Source of the DNA: Sva-07 sp963743825
GTDB taxonomy: Bacteria; Actinomycetota; Acidimicrobiia; Acidimicrobiales; Ilumatobacteraceae
Reading direction: 5' to 3'
NCBI GenBank assembly: GCA_963743825.1
Contig: CAVURC010000019.1
Span: forward strand, 53,308 to 117,307
Length of the DNA stretch: 64,000 nucleotides
Below are positions 15,422 through 24,575 of the stretch, piece after piece (the first letter of the stretch is position 1; every line of letters begins with the position of its first letter). A model generated the notes under the pieces. It ran no database searches. It was not told where the DNA came from and was given only the letters and a program-made list of their open reading frames with translations. The translations under genes were made by a program, and so were the position numbers.

Positions 15422-17680
15422 ATGAGTGTCGAGATCATCGTCATCATCGTGGTGATCGCGCTGCTGGCGATCCTGGTGTGGAAGTCGTTCCACGCCATTG
15501 GCGCCGCCGAGGTCGGGCTCGTCGCCAAACGCTTCGCGTTCCGCAAGCTCGGCGAGGACAACCCCATCGCATTCCGCGGTGAGGCCGGATACCAGGCCAC
15601 GCTGCTGATGCCTGGGCTGCGTTTCAAGCTCTGGCCGATGTTCTACGTCAGGAAGTTCCCGTGGGTGCAGGTCCCGGCCGGCGAGATCGGGGTGGTGATC
15701 GCACAGGTGGGCGACCCCCTCCCCATCGGCGCGAAGAGCGCGGTGTACAAGCCCGAGCTCAGGAACTTCTCCGACATCGCCAGCTTCGTGCAGCACGGCG
15801 GCCAGAAGGGTGTGCAGCGACCGGTGCTGCCGCCGGGCACACTCGTGCCCATCCACCCGGTCGCGTTCCTCGTGCTCACGCCCCAGACGGTGTACGGGCT
15901 GCCCGTGTCACCGGACCTCGCCGGCCAGGCCCGAGACGGCGTGCTCACCCCGGCATCGTTCGGACTGTCACCCGAACAGCTGCACGTGATGGTCATCGCG
16001 CCCGACTCCGCCCTCGACCTGGTCGGCGTCGTCACCGCACTCGAGGGCGAACCGCTCCCGTCGGGCGACATCGCGAGCCGGCTCGGCGGCTTCGCCGACA
16101 TCGCTGCGATCGAGGAGTCGAACGCCGGCGGGAGCACCAGCACCACCGATGCCGAGCTCATCGACCTCCTGCTCGGCAGCAAGAACACCCTGCACAACAA
16201 CTACCAGGACTTCCAGGCCTTCCTGGATGCCGGCGGCAGGATCGGACTGCAGCACGACCCGTTGCTGTACGGCGCCTACCTCCTGAACCCGTTCCTCGTA
16301 CGCGTCGACCTCGTGCCGATGCTCGTGGTGAACCAGGGCGAGGTCGCCGTGATCAAGGGCTTCGTCGGTCTCCCCACCGCCGACACGTCGGGCGAGGAGT
16401 TCAAGTTCGGCTCGATCGTGCGCCCCGGGCATCGAGGCATCTGGACCGAACCACTTCGCACCGGCAAGTACGCGATCAACCCGCGGGTGTACGCCGCCGA
16501 GATCGTGCCCACCTTCATCCTGACCCTCAACTGGGCCGAGGCGAGCTCCGAGGCCCACGACCTCGACGCGCACCTGTCGTCGATCGTGGCCAAGAGCCGC
16601 GAGGGCTTCGTCTTCCAGATCGACTTGCAGGTCCAGATCCATGTCCCCGACACGCGCGCACCCAAGGTGATCTCGATGGTGGGCACGATGCGCAACCTCG
16701 TGAGCGAAGTGCTGCAGAGCGCGGTCGGCAACCACTTCCGCAACACGCTGCAGGCGCTCGAGGCGGTGCGCTTCATCGAGACCCGCCAGGCAGTGCAGAG
16801 CGCGGCGTTCGACGCGATCACCGGCTACCTCGGCCAGTACCAGGTGGAGACCAAGGGTGTCTACATCCAAGACGTCGTGTTCCCCGCCGAACTCGTTCGC
16901 GTGCTCACCGAGCGCGAGATCGCCAACCAGGAGAAGGCCACGTTCGACGAGCAGCAGCGAGCGGAGACGGCGCGCATCGAGATGGAGAAGGCCAAGGGCA
17001 CCGCGAACATGCAGTCGCAGCTCGCCGGCGCGCAGGTCGGCGTACAGATCAAGACCAACGAGGCAGAGGCGCGAGAGGCCGAGGCGCGGGGCGAGGCGGC
17101 CTACGTGCGGCTCACGGGTGACGCAGAGGCCGCACGCACCGAGGCGATCGGGCTCGCGGAAGCGAAGGCGACGGAGGCGCTCGGACTCGCTCGTGCCGTC
17201 GGGTTCGAGGCGCAGACCGAAGCACTGGGTGCGTCCGCGACAGCGTTGGTGGCGGTGGCCAACGCGGTGGCCGACGGCCACATCACGGTGGTCCCCGAGG
17301 TGCTCGTCACGGGTGGGGGCGGATCGCTCGACGGCCTGGCCGCCACGCTCATGCGCTCGCTCACCAGTGGTGTCGGCGAGCAGCCCGATGACCGCGGCGA
17401 CGAGACCGTGACCCTGGTGGGCGCCACCGACCCGCCGCCGTCCGCCGCCGTTGTCGTCCTCAGCGCCGACGTCTCGGACGCGCCGGACACGCCGGACGCG
17501 CCGCGACGGTCTCGCGTAACTGCCGGCCACCTTCACGCTTTGGTGCGACGCTCACCCCAGTGGCCCATCGCGCCGACCCGTTGGAATCGTTCGGGACGGT
17601 CATCGGGGCCGAGCACGTCGGTGGCGAGCCAGAGTCGCTTCAGCCAGCGCACCCGGCCCGCAGCTGCGTCGTCGACGTAG
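15422..17680 (+). CDS. long SPFH/flotillin-like membrane protein
   Basis: An N-terminal membrane helix (2-22) is followed by a first SPFH-like beta segment (about 25-95), an insert of about 200 residues, then a full Band 7 domain (about 295-490, with GEVAVIKGFVGL and YAAEIVPTFILTLNW). Next comes an Ala/Glu-rich coiled coil (about 500-615). Flotillins scaffold membrane microdomains; this one is far longer than the usual 450-500 residues because of the insert. The last ~55 residues are antisense to the convergent dioxygenase gene, and a TAA in another frame lies at 17517-17519. A single extra base near 17500 may therefore have removed the true stop. A good SD (AGGAAAGGCAGAAGCCC) precedes ATG 15422. 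Confidence 0.78.
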   Translation: MSVEIIVIIVVIALLAILVWKSFHAIGAAEVGLVAKRFAFRKLGEDNPIAFRGEAGYQATLLMPGLRFKLWPMFYVRKFPWVQVPAGEIGVVIAQVGDPLPIGAKSAVYKPELRNFSDIASFVQHGGQKGVQRPVLPPGTLVPIHPVAFLVLTPQTVYGLPVSPDLAGQARDGVLTPASFGLSPEQLHVMVIAPDSALDLVGVVTALEGEPLPSGDIASRLGGFADIAAIEESNAGGSTSTTDAELIDLLLGSKNTLHNNYQDFQAFLDAGGRIGLQHDPLLYGAYLLNPFLVRVDLVPMLVVNQGEVAVIKGFVGLPTADTSGEEFKFGSIVRPGHRGIWTEPLRTGKYAINPRVYAAEIVPTFILTLNWAEASSEAHDLDAHLSSIVAKSREGFVFQIDLQVQIHVPDTRAPKVISMVGTMRNLVSEVLQSAVGNHFRNTLQALEAVRFIETRQAVQSAAFDAITGYLGQYQVETKGVYIQDVVFPAELVRVLTEREIANQEKATFDEQQRAETARIEMEKAKGTANMQSQLAGAQVGVQIKTNEAEAREAEARGEAAYVRLTGDAEAARTEAIGLAEAKATEALGLARAVGFEAQTEALGASATALVAVANAVADGHITVVPEVLVTGGGGSLDGLAATLMRSLTSGVGEQPDDRGDETVTLVGATDPPPSAAVVVLSADVSDAPDTPDAPRRSRVTAGHLHALVRRSPQWPIAPTRWNRSGRSSGPSTSVASQSRFSQRTRPAAASST

Positions 17681-18594
17681 GCGCGGCGAGCGTGCAGCAC
17701 GTGATAGTTGTTGACGAACTGCATCTCGCCCGGTCGGAGGGTCATCTCGACACGGTTGTCACGGTCGTTGACCAGGCTGTCGTATGCGTCCATCGCCTCG
17801 ACCTGGATCGGTGTCAGCCGCGGAGCCTCGGCGTGGCGCTGGGACGCTTCGATGTACGGTCGGATGTACCTCACGAACAGCCGGTCTCCCGTTGGCCCGG
17901 TGTGCCGGGTGAACACCGGCACCTCGTAGAAGGGACGGGCGCCATCGCGCTGTTCGCCACGGAAGTCGTAGGGGAGCGGTTCGTAGAGCACGGCTGCCAG
18001 ATCCGGCCGGGTACGGACCAACGCGTTGTGTGCACCCAGTGCGTTGGCGACCAGGCTCTCGCCGCCGCTGACGCCCGAGTCGAGACACAACAACCCGACG
18101 AGGTCGGAACCATCGCTGTGGAAACCGAGTGGGTGACCCCCGATCTCGTAGCCGCGAGCGGTCGGATCGTCGGGCGACTTGCCCTGGTCCTTCACGTCGC
18201 CGAGGAGGTGTCCCTTCGCGTTCTGCGGCCAGGGTTCGCCGAGGTGCATGCCGATGCCCCAGTACATCCACGACGCGCCCTCGGCACCGAGTCGCTCGAC
18301 GTCGAGCGCCGCGATGCGGGCGACGCCGCGTCCGTTGACCAGTTCCTCGGCGAGCTCGTCGAGCAGTGGTGACAGCGTCGGGAGTGGGAAGTCCTCTGCC
18401 GTGACGTCGAGGACCTCGTCGGTCACCGAGCGGGCGTGGGCGAGTGCCGCGTCGAGTTCCGCATGGTGGGCGTCGGTGAGTCGGAGTGTCCACTCCTCGA
18501 CGTCGCCGATGTCGTCGGCGCGCCAGTTGGCGTGGGTCTCCAACTCGATCATGTCGTCCGCTGTCGGGAGGGGGCTGGATTCGATGGTGCTCAT
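17533..18594 (-). CDS. TauD/TfdA-like 2-oxoglutarate/Fe(II) dioxygenase
   Basis: This is a member of the taurine-dioxygenase superfamily, which hydroxylates substrates using Fe(II), O2 and 2-oxoglutarate. The facial triad is visible: H-x-D in GFHSDGSDL and a distal His in NNYHVLHARRAY. An Arg in RWLKRLWL would bind the 2-oxoglutarate carboxylate. ATG 18594 is chosen over an in-frame upstream start because CAGGAG lies seven bases before it (353 residues). It starts two bases after the stop of the D-acylamino-acid hydrolase, so the two form an operon. Substrate is unknown, and taurine is not implied. Confidence 0.82.
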   Translation of the reverse strand: MSTIESSPLPTADDMIELETHANWRADDIGDVEEWTLRLTDAHHAELDAALAHARSVTDEVLDVTAEDFPLPTLSPLLDELAEELVNGRGVARIAALDVERLGAEGASWMYWGIGMHLGEPWPQNAKGHLLGDVKDQGKSPDDPTARGYEIGGHPLGFHSDGSDLVGLLCLDSGVSGGESLVANALGAHNALVRTRPDLAAVLYEPLPYDFRGEQRDGARPFYEVPVFTRHTGPTGDRLFVRYIRPYIEASQRHAEAPRLTPIQVEAMDAYDSLVNDRDNRVEMTLRPGEMQFVNNYHVLHARRAYVDDAAAGRVRWLKRLWLATDVLGPDDRPERFQRVGAMGHWGERRTKA

Positions 18595-18596
18595 GG

Positions 18597-20324
18597 TCAC
18601 GCTCCTGTCGGTGCGGGTTGGGCGCCTCGGATGAGCCGACCGGGAAGGGCATCGGTGGCAACGCCGTCGTGGTAGGTCTCCTGGCCGGCGACGATCGTGT
18701 GGCGCCACCCGTCGGCTCGCTGCAGCAGCCGGCGACCGTTGGCGGGCAGGTCGTGGACGATGGTCGGCTTGTGGAGGCGCAGCCGCTCGAAGTCGACGAC
18801 GTTGAGGTCGCCTCGGTAGCCGGGAGCGATGACACCGCGATCGAGGAGCCCGACAGTTCGCGCCGTGTCGCGACAGTGCCGCTGCACGAGGAAGGGCAGC
18901 GGGATGCGGTCGTGGTCGCGGTCGCGGCCCCAGTACGCCAGCAGGGTGGTGGGGAAGCTGCCGTCGCAGATCGTGCCGACGTGGGCGCCACCGTCGCCGA
19001 GGCCCGGAACCGTGTGTGGATGCACGAGCATCTCGTGACAGCCATCGAGGTTGCCGTCGACGTAGTTGAGGAAGGGCAGGTAGATCAGGCCGTGGCCGTC
19101 GTCGGCGAGCATCGCGTCGAGGGCGACCTCCTCGGGTTCGAGGCCTCGCTGCGCAGCGATGGCGGCAATCGACGTGTCGAGCGAGGGTTCGTAGTCGGGT
19201 TCGTCGGCCATCTCGAACAGGAGGTCGAAACGCCCGATCAGGTTCCCGCCGAGTTTGTCGCGTGATCGCTCGGCGGCCCCGGCGAGCAGTCGTTCGCGAA
19301 AGCCGGTGTCACGGAGCGCAGCGACTCGCTCGACCAGCGGTCGGTCGGCGATCTCGCGGTACACGGGGTTGGTGACGAACGGGTTGAGTGTGCACTCCAG
19401 CCCGAGGATGAGTCCGACGGCGCGGGGTGCGACCTGGCCGGTCATCGTCAGTCCGTCGGCGTTGGCCTGCGTGATCCGGTCGAGGAGCCCGCGGAATGCG
19501 TCGGGCACCATCGGGTTGCGGGCGATCGAGATCGACATCGGTCGACCCGACATCTCCACCATCCTTCGCAACGTGTCGAACTCGGCGTCGGGGTCGAGGA
19601 AGTCGGACACCACCTGGAGCACGCCGGTGCCCGTCGCGCCGACTCCCTGGGCGATGCCGATCAGTTCGTCGGGTGCGGCGGTCAGGGTGGGGGTGTACGC
19701 GCCGGTCGACGTCTTGTGGTTGCGGGTCCGGCTCGTGCTGAACCCGAGCGCCCCGGCTTCGATGCCCTCGCGGGCCAATTCGGCCATGGCTGCGATGTCG
19801 TCGGGCGTGGCGTCTTCGTGGTTGGCGCCACGCTCACCCATCACGTTCAGCCGCACCGCGCCGTGCGGCACCTGCATGGCGACGTCGATGTCGTGGGGGA
19901 GCGATTCGACTGCGTCGAGGAACTCCTTGAAGGAATTCCAGTTCCAGCGGAGTCCCTCGTGGAGCGCCGCGCCCGGGATGTCCTCGACGCCCTCCATCAA
20001 CTCGATGAGCTTGTCGTGGTCGGCGTCGTGGACGGGAGCGAACCCGACGCCACAGTTCCCGGTGACCACAGTGGTCACGCCGTGCCATGACGACGGCTGC
20101 AACCGGGTGTCCCACGTGGCCTGTCCGTCGTAGTGGGAATGGATGTCGACGATGCCCGGGATCACGAGGGCGCCGTCGGCATCGATCTCGCGAGCGGCGC
20201 CGGCGTCGACCGTGCCGACCTCGACGATGATGCCGTCGCGCACGGCGATGTCGGCAGTCCGGGCATCGACGCCGGTGCCGTCGATGACGGACCCGCCCCG
20301 GATGATCAGGTCGTACTCAGCCAT
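18597..20324 (-). CDS. N-acyl-D-amino-acid deacylase-like amidohydrolase
   Basis: This is a metal-dependent amidohydrolase (amidohydrolase_3 group, 575 residues). It opens with the urease-type beta-sandwich (YDLIIRGGSVIDGTGVDA) and then shows the metal-binding IVDIHSHYDGQATWD. TGNCGVGFAPV carries the cysteine seen as a zinc ligand in D-aminoacylases. VHPHTVPGLGDGGAHVG near the C terminus supplies the conserved Asp. The family deacylates N-acyl-D-amino acids or related amides. ATG 20324 gives the family N terminus. It is followed two bases later by the dioxygenase and preceded by the BVMO-like gene on the same strand, suggesting one catabolic cluster. Confidence 0.82.
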   Translation of the reverse strand: MAEYDLIIRGGSVIDGTGVDARTADIAVRDGIIVEVGTVDAGAAREIDADGALVIPGIVDIHSHYDGQATWDTRLQPSSWHGVTTVVTGNCGVGFAPVHDADHDKLIELMEGVEDIPGAALHEGLRWNWNSFKEFLDAVESLPHDIDVAMQVPHGAVRLNVMGERGANHEDATPDDIAAMAELAREGIEAGALGFSTSRTRNHKTSTGAYTPTLTAAPDELIGIAQGVGATGTGVLQVVSDFLDPDAEFDTLRRMVEMSGRPMSISIARNPMVPDAFRGLLDRITQANADGLTMTGQVAPRAVGLILGLECTLNPFVTNPVYREIADRPLVERVAALRDTGFRERLLAGAAERSRDKLGGNLIGRFDLLFEMADEPDYEPSLDTSIAAIAAQRGLEPEEVALDAMLADDGHGLIYLPFLNYVDGNLDGCHEMLVHPHTVPGLGDGGAHVGTICDGSFPTTLLAYWGRDRDHDRIPLPFLVQRHCRDTARTVGLLDRGVIAPGYRGDLNVVDFERLRLHKPTIVHDLPANGRRLLQRADGWRHTIVAGQETYHDGVATDALPGRLIRGAQPAPTGA

Positions 20325-20390
20325 GGGCAAGTCTCGCGCTCGCCGACCCACCAACCCGACCCGGACGCACCCACGCCGAGTTGGCGATGG

Positions 20391-22200
20391 TCAGGTGAGT
20401 TCGAGGCCCGCCATGGCGCCGTCGGCGCGCCACTGTTCGAGCACCTTGATGAACGCGACCGAGCCGGCGCCGTAGCTGCCGTTCTTCACACTGCTCTGCG
20501 CGGGTTTGCCCTCGTTGTTGTAGTACCCCGGCGTGCACGACTCGAGGAACTGCTGGTTCATCTGCGACAGGTTCACGATGGTCTCGACCCACGCGGCCTC
20601 GGCGTCGGCCTCCGGCCTCGATGACGGTGACGCCACGCTGTTTCGCCTCGGCGAGGATGTACGCGAGGTGCTTGCTCTGCTCGTTGAGCATGTGTGGGAA
20701 GTTCACCGTGAAGCCCGACTGCGTGAGGCTGAAGATGAAGCAGTTCGGGAAGTCTCGACTGTGCATCCCGTGGAGGGTCGATGCGCCGTCGTGCCACTTC
20801 TCGGTGAGTGTCAGCCCGTCACGTCCGTAGAGCTCGTATCCCGCTCGCCGGGTGTAGTCGGTGCCGACCTCGAAACCGGTGGCATAGATCAGACAGTCGA
20901 TCTCGAACTCCTGCTCGACCAGGTTGCCGTCGGCGTCGCGCTGGTCGACGACGATGCCCGTCGGTGTGATCCGCTTGACACCCCGACCCTCGGTGTCGAT
21001 GAGGTGCACGTTCGCTCGGTTGAACGTGTCGAGGTACTGGTCGTGGAAACACGGGCGCTTGCAGAACTGGCGGTAGTACGGCTTGAGGGCCTCGGCCGTG
21101 GTCGGGTCGTCGACGATCGTTTCCACTCGGGCGCGGATCTGCTCCATCTTCTCGAAGTCGGCGAGCTCCATGGTGGCCATGAGACCCTCTGGCGTGAGGT
21201 CGCCCTCTCCGCTGCGCACCCGGATGAGCAGGTTGCCGATGATGTCGGTCCAGCCGTCGTCGACCAGATCCTCCGACTCGGGGATTCCCGAGACGAGGTT
21301 GTTGAAGTTCTCCATCCGCCGTTCCTGCCAACCCGGCTCCAGACCGGCGGCCCACTCGGGGTCGGTCGGCCGGTTGTCGCGGACGTCGATCGACGATGGC
21401 GTGCGCTGGAAGACGAACAACTCCTGCGCCGATGCCCCGAGGTGGGGGACGCACTGCACCGCGGTTGCACCGGTGCCGATGATGCCGACACGCTTGTCGG
21501 CCAGGCCGACGAGACCACCGTTCGAGTCGCCGCCCGTGTAGTCGTAGTCCCACCGACTCGTGTGGAAACTGTGGCCCTCGAACGACTCGATGCCTTCGAT
21601 GCCGGGCAGCTTCGGGCGATGCAGCGGTCCGCTCGCCATCACGATGTAGCGAGCGCGCATCGCATCACCGCGGTTCGTCGTCACGATCCAGCGGCTGATG
21701 GCGTCGTCCCAGCGCATCTCGGTGACCTCGGTCTGGAAGCAGGCATTTCGATAGAGATCGAAGTGGCGGCCGATCGCCTGGCTGTGCGCGAGAATTTCGG
21801 CGGCCTGGGAGTACTTCTCCTGCGGCATGTATCCGATCTCTTCGAGCAGCGGCAGATAGACGTACGACTCGACATCGCACGCGGCACCGGGATAGCGATT
21901 CCAATACCAGGTGCCGCCGAAGTCGCCACCCTTCTCGATCACACGGATGCCATCGATGCCGGCCTCGCGTAGCCGGGCGCCGGCGAGGAGACCGCCGAAC
22001 CCGCCGCCGATGATCAACACCTCGACCTCGTCGGTCAGCGGTTCGCGTTCGATCGGCGCGACGTACGGATCGTGGAGGTACCGCTCGAACTCACCGGTGA
22101 CCTCGATGTACTGGTCGTTTCCCGCGTCACGCAGCCGCTTGTCGCGCTCCTCGCGGTACTTCTCGCGCAAGGCATCGGGATCGAACGTGGTCGTGCTCAC
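20391..22200 (-). pseudogene. Baeyer-Villiger-type flavin monooxygenase, frameshifted near the C terminus
   Basis: The gene encodes a class B flavoprotein monooxygenase: FAD motif IIGGGFGGLLAGARL, GGTWYWNRYPGAACDVES, the BVMO fingerprint FEGHSFHTSRWD (F-x-G-x3-H-x3-W-D), and NADPH motif GIIGTGATAVQ. Such enzymes insert oxygen next to ketones to give esters or lactones. The frame is lost near 20611-20613, where TCCGG appears to hold one extra C. Deleting it joins GVTVIEA to EADAEAAWVETIVNLS and restores the usual C terminus, including CTPGYYNNEGKP. The corrected length is 602 residues from GTG 22200. The break is likely a sequence indel, so the gene may be functional. Confidence 0.82.
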
Positions 22201-22243
22201 CCCGATGTTGTAGCTGGCGGATCCGGCGCGGCTCGACCCGGAG

Positions 22244-22951
22244 TCAGATGTCGAGGTGAGTGAACCGTTCGATGTCGCTGCGGTGGCCGGCCACCACCAC
22301 CAGGTCGTGTTCACCCAGCACGGTCGCGCTCTCGGCGTACGTGAAGGTCTTGCCCTCTGGCTTGATGCACACGACGGTCACCTTGTAGGTGGCGCGAAGG
22401 TCGGTGTCGCCCAGGCGCTTGCCGGCGAGGCGCTCGGGCACCACCATCTCGACCATCACGAAGTCGTCGTCGAGCGCGAAGTACTCGATGAGCGCGCCGG
22501 TCACGAGTCGAGCGACGCGGCTCCCCATCTCGGCTTCGGGGAAGACCACGTGATGGGCACCGACCCGCTGCAGGATGCGGCCGTGGGAGTCGGTGAGGGC
22601 TTTGGCCCAGATGTTGGGAACAGCGAGGTCGACGAGCGCGCCGGTGGTCAGCACGCTCGCCTCGATGTCGGCGCCGATGGCGACAATGGCGGTCACTGCA
22701 TCGGCGACACCGAGTTGACGCAGTGTCCGTTCGTTCGTGGTGTCGGCTTGGGCGACATGGGTGAGCAGGCCGGCGTGCTGTTGTACGCGGGTCTCGTCGG
22801 AGTCGAGGCCCAGAACTTCGTGACCCATCTCGACCAGTGTCGATGCGAGCGACGATCCGAATCGGCCCAACCCGATGACGACGATCTCGCCGCGGTGCTC
22901 GACCCGGGGGCGCAGCCCACCCAGCATGGTGTGAAGAATTTTGTCAGCCAA
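22244..22951 (-). CDS. trkA: Trk potassium uptake regulatory subunit
   Basis: TrkA/KtrA-type RCK protein that gates the TrkH channel on the cytoplasmic side. The RCK_N Rossmann fold is clear (VVIGLGRFGSSLASTLVEMG, then the acidic GLDSDE that binds NAD(H) or ATP), followed by a TrkA_C domain (KRLGDTDLRATYKVTVVCIK). With one RCK_N and one TrkA_C it is a single-unit type of 235 residues. TTG 22951 overlaps the trkH stop (ATTGGCTGA), giving tight coupling; ATG of MLGGLRP, nine codons later, is an alternative start. Confidence 0.87.
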   Translation of the reverse strand: MADKILHTMLGGLRPRVEHRGEIVVIGLGRFGSSLASTLVEMGHEVLGLDSDETRVQQHAGLLTHVAQADTTNERTLRQLGVADAVTAIVAIGADIEASVLTTGALVDLAVPNIWAKALTDSHGRILQRVGAHHVVFPEAEMGSRVARLVTGALIEYFALDDDFVMVEMVVPERLAGKRLGDTDLRATYKVTVVCIKPEGKTFTYAESATVLGEHDLVVVAGHRSDIERFTHLDI

Positions 22952-24356
22952 TGATCGGTCGCTCCTCGGGATAACGGTACGCGCGCGGGTGTTCACGCAA
23001 CGCAAGGGCAGTGACGAACGTGATGGGTCCGACTCGGCCGGCGAGCATCACGAGCATCAACACGATCTGCGCCGATTGGCTGAGCGCAGCGGTGATGCCG
23101 GTCGACAATCCGGCCGTGCCGAACGCTGAGGTGACCTCGAAGAGTGCTGGTGCGAAGGTGAGGTCGTCGAATCCCATGATGGCCAACGCCGCAACGATGA
23201 CGAGGCCGATCGACAGCAGCACCACGGTGAGACCCTGACGGACCGCACTGGGAGGGATCCGTCGCCGGAATGCATTGACGTCGGGGTTGCCGCGAACCTC
23301 TGACCACAACGCGAAGGCAAGCACGGCAAACGTCGTGACCTTGATACCGCCGGACGTGGACGCGGGGCCGGCGCCGATGAACATCAAGATGGCCGTCACC
23401 ACCAACGTCGATTCGTGCATGCCGCCGATGTCGACGGTGTTGAACCCGGCGGTCCTCGGGGTCACGCCCTGGAACCACCCGGCCAGCACCTTGTCGAACA
23501 GGTCGAGACCGCCGAGTGTTGCCGGGTTCGCCCACTCGAATGCAGTGACACAGACCACCCCGATCACGATCAGGGCGGCGGTGCTGAGCAGTGTGATCCG
23601 CGCATGCAGCGACCACGGTGGTCGTCGAGTCGTCCCGGCACTCCGGCGGAGCTGGCGCCGGCGGCGCAGCTCGACGATGATGGGAAAGCCGAGTCCGCCG
23701 ATGATGAAGCCTGCCGAGACGGTCGACACGACGACCGGATCGCCGACGAACCGGGTGAGGTTGTCGGGATAGAGCGAGAGGCCCGAGTTGTTGAATGCGG
23801 CGATCGAATGGAACAGCGCCGAGTACGCCGAACTCAGCGGACCGTCCTCGTAGCCGCCCTGCCAGAATCGCAGGAACAGGATGAACGCCACGGAACACTC
23901 GACGACCAACGTGATCTTCGCGATCGCGAGGAGCAACTGCTTCAGATCCCCGAGTTCGACGGAACCGATCTCGGCCTGCGTCAGCATCCGTTGACGGAGC
24001 CCGACCCGATTCGACACGAGCAGCACGAGCACGGAGCCGATCGTCATGATGCCGAACCCGCCGACCTGCATGAGCGTCATGACGACGACTTCACCGAAGA
24101 GCGAGAAATCCGTCACGTCGACGCTCGCCAACCCGGTGACCGTTGCCGCCGAGGTCGCCATGAACAGCGCGTTGTCGACACCGATCGTGCCCGGTCCGTC
24201 GGCCGCCATCGGCAGAGCCAGCAAGACGGCACCGGCGGCGATGAGCGTCAGGAAGGCTGCGACGACGAGTCGGGCCGGATGGTTGATCGCATGGATCAGG
24301 CCGCCTGCTGCCACCGCAGGATCATATGACGACGAAGGCCCCATGGCCCGCGGCAT
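22944..24356 (-). CDS. trkH: Trk/Ktr-type potassium channel subunit
   Basis: This is the pore-forming membrane protein of bacterial K+ uptake. The four selectivity-filter P-loops are all visible with their glycines: TSAATVTGLASVD, IAAFNNSGLSLYPD, VTPRTAGFNTVDIG and VTSAFGTAGLSTGIT. About eight membrane helices surround them in 470 residues. ATG 24356 or ATG 24344 is the likely start; the longer frame adds a charged leader not seen in the family. The trkA start overlaps its stop. The divergent small membrane-protein gene begins only ten bases away, so their promoters must overlap each other's coding regions. Confidence 0.92.
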   Translation of the reverse strand: MPRAMGPSSSYDPAVAAGGLIHAINHPARLVVAAFLTLIAAGAVLLALPMAADGPGTIGVDNALFMATSAATVTGLASVDVTDFSLFGEVVVMTLMQVGGFGIMTIGSVLVLLVSNRVGLRQRMLTQAEIGSVELGDLKQLLLAIAKITLVVECSVAFILFLRFWQGGYEDGPLSSAYSALFHSIAAFNNSGLSLYPDNLTRFVGDPVVVSTVSAGFIIGGLGFPIIVELRRRRQLRRSAGTTRRPPWSLHARITLLSTAALIVIGVVCVTAFEWANPATLGGLDLFDKVLAGWFQGVTPRTAGFNTVDIGGMHESTLVVTAILMFIGAGPASTSGGIKVTTFAVLAFALWSEVRGNPDVNAFRRRIPPSAVRQGLTVVLLSIGLVIVAALAIMGFDDLTFAPALFEVTSAFGTAGLSTGITAALSQSAQIVLMLVMLAGRVGPITFVTALALREHPRAYRYPEERPIIG

Positions 24357-24365
24357 CCTGTGGGC

Positions 24366-24575
24366 ATGTTTCTCGGAGAAGATCTCCTCGCCTGGTTGAC
24401 GTTGGCATTCGGCGGAGCGCTCTTCGTCGGCAACCTGCTCGCCATCGTCAAGCCGCCGACCAGGCAACTCGACGACACGAATCTCGAACGGGCGCCCGTG
24501 ATGCGCAGTGTCGTGTTCGCCGCGATCGGCCTCGTCGCTGCGATCTGGGCGGCTGCGTCGCTCGTCAGTTCCTGA
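24366..24575 (+). CDS. small two-helix membrane protein divergent from trkH
   Basis: The product is 69 residues with hydrophobic segments at about 8-28 and 47-66, separated by a polar loop (KPPTRQLDDTNLERAP). It belongs to no family I recognise. The gene starts ten bases from the trkH start on the opposite strand. A CATCCT hexamer six bases before ATG 24366 would suit a leaderless transcript. Its TGA is immediately followed by the TGA of the convergent lipoprotein gene (TGATCA). A small accessory subunit for potassium uptake is possible but rests only on position. Confidence 0.55.
   Translation: MFLGEDLLAWLTLAFGGALFVGNLLAIVKPPTRQLDDTNLERAPVMRSVVFAAIGLVAAIWAAASLVSS

Noticed and set aside
17520..17680. 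C-terminal tail of the long SPFH protein
   Set aside because: The tail is antisense to the dioxygenase gene and has no family resemblance; a TAA in another frame at 17517 is the more likely true stop.
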